DNA of 64,000 nt from Roseateles sp. SL47 (GTDB lineage: Bacteria; Pseudomonadota; Gammaproteobacteria; Burkholderiales; Burkholderiaceae_C). The DNA lies in contig NZ_CP113068.1 of assembly GCF_026625885.1 (NCBI RefSeq), positions 930,001 through 994,000 of the forward strand, given 5' to 3'. Shown here piece after piece: positions 17,794 to 25,503 of this stretch (position 1 is its first letter; every line of letters begins with the position of its first letter). Under the pieces are notes generated by a model that made no database searches, was not told the origin of the DNA, and saw nothing but the letters and a program-made list of their open reading frames with translations. The position numbers were made by a program, and so were the translations under genes.

Positions 17794-18693
17794 ATGCGGC
17801 TGCGCCATATCGAGGTCTTCCACGCCATCATGCAGGCCGGCACCATCAGCGGTGCGGCGCAGTTGCTGCACATCTCCCAACCGGCGGTGACCAAGGTGCT
17901 GCAGCATTGCGAGCTGCAGCTGGGCATGCCGCTGTTCGACCGGGTGCGCGGCAAGCTCTATCCCACGCCGGAAGCGCAGCGGCTGTTTGTGGAGATCGAC
18001 AAGCTCAATCGCGACCTGGTCTCCATCCGCCGCCTGGCGGCCAATCTGCGCGCCGGGGAATCCGAATCCCTGCGGCTGATGGCCACACCCACGCTGGGCG
18101 TGACCGTCATCCCTGCCGCCATGACGCACTGGGCCCGGGCCTTCCCGCGGAGCCGCTGTCAGCTCAGCACCCATCACACCCGCGAGATCGTCTCCGCCCT
18201 GCTGCTGGGAGAAGCCGACCTGGCCCTGAGCCTGCATGACCCGCGCCATCCCGGCATCAAGGCCGAGGTGTTGGCCGCTGGCGAGCTGATGGCCCTGTGC
18301 CCGCTCAACAGCCCGGAGGCCCAGGGTGACGGCCCACTGCCGCTGGCTGAAATCCAGTCGGAGCTGATTGCCATGGCGGAAGACGATCCGCTCGGCCAGA
18401 TGCTCCATCACGCAGGCGAATCCCTGGGGCAGCATCTGGACAGCCGCATCACGGTGCAGACCTATCAACTGGCGCGCTCATTGGTGGAAGCGGGCGTGGG
18501 CATGACGGTGGTGGACCCGTTCACTGCAGCGTCCGCCGACCGCAGCCGGGTGCGGGTGCGAGCGCTGATGCCGACCATGTCGGTGCAGCTGTATCTGCTC
18601 ACCTCGGCCAGTGCGCCGCTGGCCCAGGCCGCCCGGCGGCTGGTGGGTTATTTGCGCGATGCCGCCCGGAGCAATCTCGACAGCCTGGGCTGA
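17794..18693 (+). CDS. LysR-family regulator of the peptide/murein cluster
   Basis: This 299-residue LysR-type regulator has an N-terminal winged helix-turn-helix (residues 1-60, with G-T-I-S-G-A-A-Q-L-L-H-I-S-Q-P-A-V-T) and a periplasmic-binding-like effector domain. It lies only six bases after dppA on the same strand, so it is probably the last gene of the transporter operon and its likely regulator. LysR proteins usually sense a small metabolite; a peptide or amino acid would fit here. It lacks a divergent target, which is less common for the family. Confidence 0.92.
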   Translation: MRLRHIEVFHAIMQAGTISGAAQLLHISQPAVTKVLQHCELQLGMPLFDRVRGKLYPTPEAQRLFVEIDKLNRDLVSIRRLAANLRAGESESLRLMATPTLGVTVIPAAMTHWARAFPRSRCQLSTHHTREIVSALLLGEADLALSLHDPRHPGIKAEVLAAGELMALCPLNSPEAQGDGPLPLAEIQSELIAMAEDDPLGQMLHHAGESLGQHLDSRITVQTYQLARSLVEAGVGMTVVDPFTAASADRSRVRVRALMPTMSVQLYLLTSASAPLAQAARRLVGYLRDAARSNLDSLG

Positions 18694-18780
18694 AGCCCCT
18701 TCGCCAAGAACACATTTCCTGCAAACTGACCGCCCCAGACCGACCTCCCCACACACCCGCCCCCACACAGCCTCACCGCC

Positions 18781-19401
18781 ATGAGCCAGACCGAACGCAC
18801 CATCGCCTGCGAAGAGATCGCCGCCCATCCGGAGTTCCAGCCGCTGCTGGCCATTCCCGGCATCGTGGTGGACCTGCGTTACGCCACGCCGGACAACTTC
18901 GTGGGCCGCAATGTCTACGGCGGCCTGGACTGCGCCTACCTGCGACGCGAAGCGGCGGATGCCTTGCAGCAAGCGGCCGCCTGGTTGTCCCGCCATCAAC
19001 CGGATGTGCAGCTGGTGGTGCTGGATGCCCTGCGGCCGCAGCGGGTGCAGGAGGCGCTATGGGCGGAGCTGGCAGGGACGCCGCTGACGCAATACCTGGC
19101 CCACCCCGCACGCCGGTCCATCCATTCCTTCGGCATGGCGGTGGATGCCACGCTGATGGACGCCCAGGGCCATGAGCTGGACATGGGCACCGGTTTTGAC
19201 GAAATGACGGCCGCCTCCCATCCCGAATTCGAAGCCGAGCAACTGGCGCAGGGCGGTCTGACGGCATCCCAACTGACCCACCGCGGCTGGCTGCGCGCCG
19301 CCATGCGTTTTGCCGGTTTCCAGACCATCAACACGGAGTGGTGGCACTTCGATTTTGGCGATCGGGACCTGGTACGCCGCACGCTGCCGCTGGTGATCTG
19401 A
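18781..19401 (+). CDS. ddpX: D-Ala-D-Ala dipeptidase, VanX/DdpX family
   Basis: This 206-residue zinc peptidase hydrolyses free D-alanyl-D-alanine to D-alanine. The zinc ligands are visible in S113-I-H115-S-F-G-M-A-V-D122 and in E186-W-W-H189, with E186 as the general base and R85 in the position of the conserved active-site Arg. There is no signal peptide, so it should act in the cytoplasm on imported dipeptide, as DdpX of Escherichia coli does beside its own peptide transporter. It follows a peptide importer and regulator here, and the D-alanine made could pass to DadA (29571-30821). Confidence 0.93.
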   Translation: MSQTERTIACEEIAAHPEFQPLLAIPGIVVDLRYATPDNFVGRNVYGGLDCAYLRREAADALQQAAAWLSRHQPDVQLVVLDALRPQRVQEALWAELAGTPLTQYLAHPARRSIHSFGMAVDATLMDAQGHELDMGTGFDEMTAASHPEFEAEQLAQGGLTASQLTHRGWLRAAMRFAGFQTINTEWWHFDFGDRDLVRRTLPLVI

Positions 19402-19418
19402 CCCCATCAGGAGACTTC

Positions 19419-20513
19419 ATGACTTCCTCCCGCCGTCAGTGGCTGCGCACCGCCATGGCCACCGCTGGTGCCACATGGGGCGCTCAGGCCGCATCCGCCG
19501 CCGCCATGGCGCCCCAGGGTGCCATGGCCCCCGGGCGCCTGCCCCTGGCTCCCGAGCCACTCCCAGCCCTGCGGCCACGCCGGCTGCAACCGGGGGACAC
19601 CATCGGTCTGGTCAGCCCGGCCAATGCCACCTACGAACGTGAGCCGCTGACCTTGGCGGTCGAGGCCCTGCAGGCCATTGGATTCAAGGTGAAGCTGGGC
19701 CGCCATGTGCAGGCCCGTTACGGCCAGTTTGCAGGCACCGATGCGCAGCGAGCCGGCGACATCAACGACTTCTTCGCCGAAGACGAGGTGGCCGGCATCC
19801 TGGCGCTGACAGGCGGGTCGGGCTGCAACCGCATCGTCGACAAGCTCAACTACGCCCTGATCCGCCGCAAACCGAAGTTCTTCGGCGGCTTCTCCGATCT
19901 CACCAGCCTGCTGAATGCCATCCACCGGCAGACCGGCCTGATCACCTTCCACAGTCCGGTGGCCAGCTCGGAATGGAACGAGTTCTCGCTGCAGCATTTC
20001 AAGGCGGTGGTGATGGATGCGGTGCCGGACCTGCTGGTCAATCCGAATGACAAGGGTGACTCGCTGGTGCAGGCCACGGACCGCATCACCACCGTGCGGC
20101 CCGGCGTCGCGCGGGGTCGGCTGGTGGGGGGCAATCTCACGGTGCTGGCCTCCCTGGCCGGCTCGCCCTACTTTCCGGACTGCCGAGGCGCGCTGCTATT
20201 CCTGGAGGACGTGAACGAATACATCTACCGGCTGGACCGCTGCCTGTCCACACTGCGCCTGGCGGGCGCACTGGACGCTCTCGCGGGGGTGGTGCTGGGC
20301 CAGTTCACCCGCTGCGGCCCCGGCGATGGCGCCTACGGCACGCTGACGCTGGACGAAGTGTTCGACGACTACTTCCTGCCTCTGAACGTGCCGGTCTTCC
20401 GGGGCGCGATGATCGGTCACATCCGCCGCAAGTTCACCGTGCCGGTGGGGCAGATGGCGGACATGGACGCGCAAGCGGGGACGGTGCGGCTGTTGTCGTC
20501 GGCAGTGAGTTGA
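19419..20513 (+). CDS. LD-carboxypeptidase (S66) with Tat signal
   Basis: This 364-residue S66-family serine peptidase is related to LdcA, which removes D-alanine from muropeptide tetrapeptides. The start at ATG 19419 follows a CAGGAG ribosome-binding site. Unlike cytosolic LdcA it begins with S-S-R-R-Q-W-L-R plus a hydrophobic segment ending at A-A-S-A, a twin-arginine signal, so the folded enzyme should be exported. G-F-S159-D carries the nucleophile, L-F-L-E-D-V-N-E the Glu and M-I-G-H-I the His of the triad. A second, leaderless paralogue is at 28635-29552. It forms a unit with ddpX. Confidence 0.88.
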   Translation: MTSSRRQWLRTAMATAGATWGAQAASAAAMAPQGAMAPGRLPLAPEPLPALRPRRLQPGDTIGLVSPANATYEREPLTLAVEALQAIGFKVKLGRHVQARYGQFAGTDAQRAGDINDFFAEDEVAGILALTGGSGCNRIVDKLNYALIRRKPKFFGGFSDLTSLLNAIHRQTGLITFHSPVASSEWNEFSLQHFKAVVMDAVPDLLVNPNDKGDSLVQATDRITTVRPGVARGRLVGGNLTVLASLAGSPYFPDCRGALLFLEDVNEYIYRLDRCLSTLRLAGALDALAGVVLGQFTRCGPGDGAYGTLTLDEVFDDYFLPLNVPVFRGAMIGHIRRKFTVPVGQMADMDAQAGTVRLLSSAVS

Positions 20514-20709
20514 TCCGCACCCGCTAGTAAGCGCTCCGCCCTCGGAAGCGCTCCGCCATTCGGGGGATGGCCCACAAGGTGCGCTGCCGACCGGCGGGTC
20601 CGGGCGGATGATTCTGCGGCTTTTTGCCGCTGCATCCGGCCCCTGCCGCTTCGGTCGCGGCGCCACTCCCATCGGCATCCACTAGCATCTCTCCTCCGGG
20701 AGAGAGTGA

Positions 20710-23589
20710 ATGACCAATCACAAGAACAGGACGGGCCGAACCAACCCGCCCGGCAGCGGGACGCTGCACACCAGCATTCAGGCCACGAGCGATGGCCCGG
20801 CTGTCGCTGCGGCGACGTCGCAGATGGCTGAGACCCTCATCCCACCAGTGATGGCGCCGATGAAGTCGACGGTGAAGGCGAGGGTGATCGCGCCGGTCAT
20901 GGCAAAGGTGATGACACGGGTACTGACACGGGTGATCGCGCCCGTGATGGCTTTGATGATGGCGCCGCTGGCCCACACGGCCCCCGCCGCCCCCGCATCC
21001 AGGCCAGCCATCGAGGCCCCTGCGGCGGCGCTTCCGCTCAAGGGCGATGCCAATGCCCGCAGCGTACCGATGCCGGCCATGACCGCCATCCCTGCCTGGG
21101 TGACGCGGATCACACCGGAGCTGGACCGGAAGCTGCCCGCCGACGCCCAGGGTGTGGACTACCTGCTGGTGGACAACCAGACGCGGGTCACCGCCACCGA
21201 TCGCTTCAATTTCCGGCACCGCGCGGACCGCATCCGCACCGAACGCGGCCTGGACGGCACCGGCCAGCTGGAGGTGAGTTTCAACCCGGCCTACCAGTCC
21301 CTCCAGTTCCATCAGCTGCGCATTCATCGGGACGGCCAGGTGCTGCCCTGGCAGCAGCGCGCCCGCGCCCGCTGGCTGGACCGGGAGACACAGCTGGAAC
21401 AGGGCATCTACGACGGCAACCGCACCCTGCTGCTGACGCTGGATGACCTGCGGGTGGGCGATGTGCTGGAGTACGCCTACACCGTCCGTGGCAGCAACCC
21501 GGTGTTTGGCGGCCGCCACTTCGGCGGCTACGACCTGCAATATTCGGTGGCCGTCGCTCGCCAACATTCGCGGCTGCTCATGCCGGCCGGCCGCGAGCCG
21601 ACCGTACGGAACTCGCCGGGTGTGACGATGGCGCGGCGCACCCTGCCCAGCGGCGAACAGGAATGGCTCTGGGATCTCTCGGACACCCAGCCGCTGCGCA
21701 TGGACAGCGGCACGCCCTCCTGGTTCTACCCCTACGCGCGCACGGCCTGGTCCGAATTTCCCGATTGGGGCGCCGTGGCCCGGTGGGCGAGCCCGATGTA
21801 TCAGCCCTCCCCCACATCCCCGGCGGCCGTGCAGAAGGAGCTGGACGCCTTGGAGCAGCGTTATGCCACGCAGGAAGAGCGCATCGCGGGTGCGTTGCGG
21901 CTGGTGCAGGAGCGGGTGCGATATCTGTCGGTGTCGATCGGCGCCGGCTCGCATGCGCCGCGCCGGCCCGAGCAGGTGCTGGCGCAGCGCTTCGGCGACT
22001 GCAAGGACAAGTCGCTGCTGACCGTCGCCCTGCTGCGTGGCCTCGGTGTGGAGGCCTGGGTGGCGTTGGTCAATACCGACGTGCGGAACCATCTGGGAGA
22101 CGAACAGGCGTCCCCCGGCGCGTTTGACCATGCCATCGTGCTGGCCCGCTGGGAGGGCAAGGACTACTGGCTGGACCCGACACGCGCCCCGCAGAGCGGA
22201 ACGCTGGACCATCTGGTGCAGGCCAATTTTGGCCAGGCGCTGGTGATCGATACCTCCACGACGGAACTGATGACCATCGCCACCGCGCCTTCCGCGATCG
22301 AGCGCCGCGAAATCACGATGGACTTCGATCTCAGGGCAGGGCCGACATCACCGGCGGAGTTCAAGGTCACGACCCGCTATTTCGGCGCGGCAGCCGAAAC
22401 GATGCGCAATGAATACGGCACCGGCGACAACCGGCTGGAACGTCTGCAAAAGTACCGCCTGGGCTACTACGCCCGGTCGTTCAACGACATCCAGACCGCC
22501 GCGCCCTTGCAATGGCAGGACGACGACCAGGCCAATGTGGTCACCGTGACCGAGTCCTACCGGATCGGGAAGCTGTGGAACACCGACGCCCAGGGACGGC
22601 CCATTGATGCCGTGCTGGCCACGCCCCAGATGGATCAGTTGCTGCAGCGGCCTGACATGTCACAACGCCAGCATCCGTTGGGCCGGTCGCACCCGCAGCA
22701 GCTGGACATGACGGTGCGTGCCCAATTCCCGATGTCCTGGCGCACCCTGCTTCCGGAGAATGGCGAATTCAAGGTCAAGGACGACCACTTCAGCTTCCGC
22801 CGCACCTACCATTTGCAGGAGCGCACGTTGACGCTGGTACAGCAGTACGCCAGCCTGGACGACCATGTGGACCCGGCCCAGATGACGGACTATCTGAAAC
22901 ATCTGCAGGAAGCCGATGAGTGGTCGGGCTATCGCCTGAAGTGGTCGCTGGGAGGGCTGGCCAAGGCCGACCTGTCACGCAGCAACACCAGTGCCGATGG
23001 CGCCACCCACGGCACAGCCGGTGCGTTGGCCCTCGTGGCCATCGGCATGATCTTCGGCGTGCTGCGACTGTTGCGTCCGGTGGTGCTGCGTCTGAAGGCG
23101 CGCATGGACCGTCACCCGTTGCCCGCAGGCCTGGCGCAACGCCGGATGGGTCGCGGCGCCACCGGCGTGATCCTCATCCAGGAACCCATGGCGGACTTGC
23201 ACCCCGGCGCGGAGGACCGTACGAAGGACGCGGTGCCGGAACAGGTGGAAGGCCCCGGACGCGAGGGCTGGCGCGGCTGGCTGCAACGCTGGGTGTGGGC
23301 TGCCGTTGCGCTGCTGGGGCTGAATCTGTGGTTGTTCTGGTTCCTTTGCTCAACGCAGGATCAGAAAGTGCTGCAGAGCCTGGCCAACTGGATCTACGGC
23401 CTGGGCGCCATCACGCTGGGAAGCTGGCTGGTGCGCTGGCTGGAGCCCAAGGTCTTGCACGGGATCGGGGAGTGGCAACTGCGCCGCATGGACGAGCCGG
23501 CCTACCGTGCGTTGCTGTGGCGGTGCGGGGCCAGCGACAGCTTCCCGGCGGGTTTCCCAGGGCGTTCGCTGGAGGATTCAGGCGTGTAG
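20710..23589 (+). CDS. DUF3857/transglutaminase-like membrane protein
   Basis: This 959-residue protein starts at ATG 20710 after GGGAGAGAG. A DUF3857 domain is followed by a transglutaminase-like core with R-F-G-D-C431-K-D-K-S, H474 and D489, a full papain-like triad. Two membrane helices lie near the C-terminus. The N-terminus is odd: before the hydrophobic signal segment it repeats R-V-I-A-P-V-M-A at residues 58-65 and 74-81. The family has no defined reaction; members sit in the envelope and may cleave or crosslink peptide bonds. It lies after the LD-carboxypeptidase on the same strand with a 196-base gap, so it probably has its own promoter. Confidence 0.8.
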   Translation: MTNHKNRTGRTNPPGSGTLHTSIQATSDGPAVAAATSQMAETLIPPVMAPMKSTVKARVIAPVMAKVMTRVLTRVIAPVMALMMAPLAHTAPAAPASRPAIEAPAAALPLKGDANARSVPMPAMTAIPAWVTRITPELDRKLPADAQGVDYLLVDNQTRVTATDRFNFRHRADRIRTERGLDGTGQLEVSFNPAYQSLQFHQLRIHRDGQVLPWQQRARARWLDRETQLEQGIYDGNRTLLLTLDDLRVGDVLEYAYTVRGSNPVFGGRHFGGYDLQYSVAVARQHSRLLMPAGREPTVRNSPGVTMARRTLPSGEQEWLWDLSDTQPLRMDSGTPSWFYPYARTAWSEFPDWGAVARWASPMYQPSPTSPAAVQKELDALEQRYATQEERIAGALRLVQERVRYLSVSIGAGSHAPRRPEQVLAQRFGDCKDKSLLTVALLRGLGVEAWVALVNTDVRNHLGDEQASPGAFDHAIVLARWEGKDYWLDPTRAPQSGTLDHLVQANFGQALVIDTSTTELMTIATAPSAIERREITMDFDLRAGPTSPAEFKVTTRYFGAAAETMRNEYGTGDNRLERLQKYRLGYYARSFNDIQTAAPLQWQDDDQANVVTVTESYRIGKLWNTDAQGRPIDAVLATPQMDQLLQRPDMSQRQHPLGRSHPQQLDMTVRAQFPMSWRTLLPENGEFKVKDDHFSFRRTYHLQERTLTLVQQYASLDDHVDPAQMTDYLKHLQEADEWSGYRLKWSLGGLAKADLSRSNTSADGATHGTAGALALVAIGMIFGVLRLLRPVVLRLKARMDRHPLPAGLAQRRMGRGATGVILIQEPMADLHPGAEDRTKDAVPEQVEGPGREGWRGWLQRWVWAAVALLGLNLWLFWFLCSTQDQKVLQSLANWIYGLGAITLGSWLVRWLEPKVLHGIGEWQLRRMDEPAYRALLWRCGASDSFPAGFPGRSLEDSGV

Positions 23590-23654
23590 GCATCATCCGC
23601 AGCCTGAGGGTGGGAGCCGGCGGATCCCTTGCGACAGCCTGCCCCCGGGGCCGC

Positions 23655-25253
23655 TTATTGGGTCGCCACCCAGTTCACCAACGCGTCCAGGGTGCCACGT
23701 GCCGATGATGCCCGGGCATCGTTGATCACCGCCACCACCACCCACAGGTGGCCGGACGCGTCCGGCACATAACCGGCCAGCGCCACCACATCGCGCAGCG
23801 TGCCGGTCTTCATGCGGGCCCGGCCTTCGGCGGCGCCGCCCTTGAAGCGGCGGGCCAAGGTACCGTCCACGCCCGCCACCGGCAAGGTGGCCAGCAGCTC
23901 CGGCCCATGCGCGCCGCGCTGCACCACCTGCAGCAAGGCGGCCATCTTGGCGGCGCTGATGCGCTCGACGCGCGACAGGCCGGCACCGTTTTCCAGCACC
24001 ACATCCGATGGGTCGATGCCTTGCGTCGAAAGCCAGGACTTCACCGAGCGCTGCGCGGCCATCAGCGTGTCCTCGCCGGGTTGCGCGGCGGCGGCGCCCA
24101 GGCGTTGGAAGATCAGCCGGGTGGTGGCGTTGTCGGAAGCCTTGAGCACCGGACGCAGCAGCTCGGCCAGCGGACGGTCCTGGTGGCGCACCAGCACGCG
24201 GGCCTGGGCGGGTGTCTGACCTTCGCGAATCTCGCCGTTCAGCGTGCCACCGAGCGACGTCCAGAGCTGCCGAAGCGCCTGAGCGGTGAGCCACTGGCGA
24301 TCCACCAGATTGAGCGATTGACGGACCTGGCAGTCCACCGGGAACGCACCCCGGAGCTGCACATGGGCAGTCGGCGGCGTGGCCATCGCTGGAGGTGCCA
24401 CCGGGGGGCGGGGCGGACCGATGTGGGACGGCAGCACTGGTTGTGGCTGTGGTTGGGCCTGGGCTTGCGGTTGCGGTTGCGGTTGCGGTTGCATCTGCAC
24501 CTGCGGCAAACGCCAATGATCATCCCAGTCCTTGCAGGGCTGCTCCACCAGGCGCATGCCCTGGGCGTCCATCTGCAGACCGCCGAACATCGGAAACGGC
24601 CGCATCTCCAAGCCTTGCCGGTCGGCGCGCAGGTCGAAGCTGAGCAGGCTGCCGTTCAGGTTCAGCGCGTCCGGAATGACGTTGTAGGGGAACTCCGGCT
24701 GTTCGTCGAAGTCGGGGGCGCCCAGTTCGGGCCGGTCCGGCCGGAACATCGTCCGGTCCACCACCACACCACCGTCCAGGTCCTTGACGCCCTGGCGTTC
24801 ACGCAGCTCGCGCAGCATGAACCAGAGGGCGGGCCAGTCCAGGTCCGCATCGGCGCCGCCCTTGAGGTAGAGCGGGGTGCTCAGACGCCCCTCCGGGGCC
24901 GGCGTGGTCGCCGGGGCCGTCGGGTCCCCCTCCACCAGCAGCTCGGTGCGCCCGCGGCTGTTGGGGCCAAGCTGATCCAGCGCCGCAGCGGCGGTGATCA
25001 GCTTCATCGTTGAAGCGCCCTGCATCGGCTGGTCGGCATTCAGCCGCAGCCCGCGCGAGGGGTGGTCCAGCGGAAACGCCACCACAGCCAGCGATGACAG
25101 CGGCACCCCGGAGCGGGCATGAACCTCGGCCACCGGTGCGGGCAACTCATGGGGCAGGCTGGCGCAGCCGGCCAGGGCCACAGTGAGCGTCAGGGCCTGG
25201 CTGCCCAGCAGCAGGGCGCGCCAGGAGGTGGGGGACGGTCGAACGGCTTGCAT
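23655..25253 (-). CDS. dacB: D-alanyl-D-alanine carboxypeptidase/endopeptidase DacB (PBP4)
   Basis: This is a class C low-molecular-weight penicillin-binding protein of 532 residues that trims D-Ala and cuts D-Ala-mDAP crosslinks in the periplasm. The active-site motifs are S81-T-M-K84, a G-A-G-L-S-R segment at the SxN position and K-T-G-T-L-R-D in the C-terminal part. V-A-L-A-G-C30 marks it as a lipoprotein, which is uncommon for DacB. A low-complexity Gln/Pro tract (residues 254-272) interrupts the domain and is coded by a hexanucleotide repeat. It is convergent with the DUF3857 gene. Confidence 0.92.
   Translation of the reverse strand: MQAVRPSPTSWRALLLGSQALTLTVALAGCASLPHELPAPVAEVHARSGVPLSSLAVVAFPLDHPSRGLRLNADQPMQGASTMKLITAAAALDQLGPNSRGRTELLVEGDPTAPATTPAPEGRLSTPLYLKGGADADLDWPALWFMLRELRERQGVKDLDGGVVVDRTMFRPDRPELGAPDFDEQPEFPYNVIPDALNLNGSLLSFDLRADRQGLEMRPFPMFGGLQMDAQGMRLVEQPCKDWDDHWRLPQVQMQPQPQPQPQAQAQPQPQPVLPSHIGPPRPPVAPPAMATPPTAHVQLRGAFPVDCQVRQSLNLVDRQWLTAQALRQLWTSLGGTLNGEIREGQTPAQARVLVRHQDRPLAELLRPVLKASDNATTRLIFQRLGAAAAQPGEDTLMAAQRSVKSWLSTQGIDPSDVVLENGAGLSRVERISAAKMAALLQVVQRGAHGPELLATLPVAGVDGTLARRFKGGAAEGRARMKTGTLRDVVALAGYVPDASGHLWVVVAVINDARASSARGTLDALVNWVATQ
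24465..24492 (+). repeat. Hexanucleotide TTGCGG repeat inside dacB
   Basis: Four perfect TTGCGG units plus TTGC lie within the dacB reading frame and code alternating Pro-Gln on the minus strand. Related GGTTGNG units extend it upstream. Changes in unit number would lengthen or shorten the Pro-Gln linker without a frameshift. Confidence 0.85.
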
Positions 25254-25503
25254 GGACCGGACTGTATCGGCACGCGGCCTTCACATTCCGTCCGGTTATA
25301 CACAGACGACAAGCATTCATCGTGGGGAACACAACAAACTCGTGACGCTCCTATGACAGCCCAACCGCCCTGTGCTTGATCATCGGTTCCAGCTCGCAAG
25401 CCAGACGGCGGGCGGCCAGGGCCGGCCGTCCCGTCATGTCGTTGGGGAGCGCCCAGGGGTCCGGGGGACCACCGGCGCCGGATTCGTTGACCAGGAGAAT
25501 GTC

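Noticed and set aside
16324..18468. 714-codon minus-strand frame opposite dppA and the LysR gene
   Set aside because: It is a shadow frame produced by high GC; both plus-strand genes have full family motifs.
20614..20630. GCGGC-TTTTT-GCCGC hairpin before the DUF3857 gene
   Set aside because: The T-run is in the loop and not after the stem, so it does not qualify as a terminator.
20524..22212. 562-codon minus-strand frame opposite the DUF3857 gene
   Set aside because: The translation is Arg/Gly/His-rich without any domain; the opposite frame has an intact catalytic triad.
24239..24523. CRISPR-like regular repeats around 24465
   Set aside because: The units are six bases, lie in frame within dacB and have no spacers.
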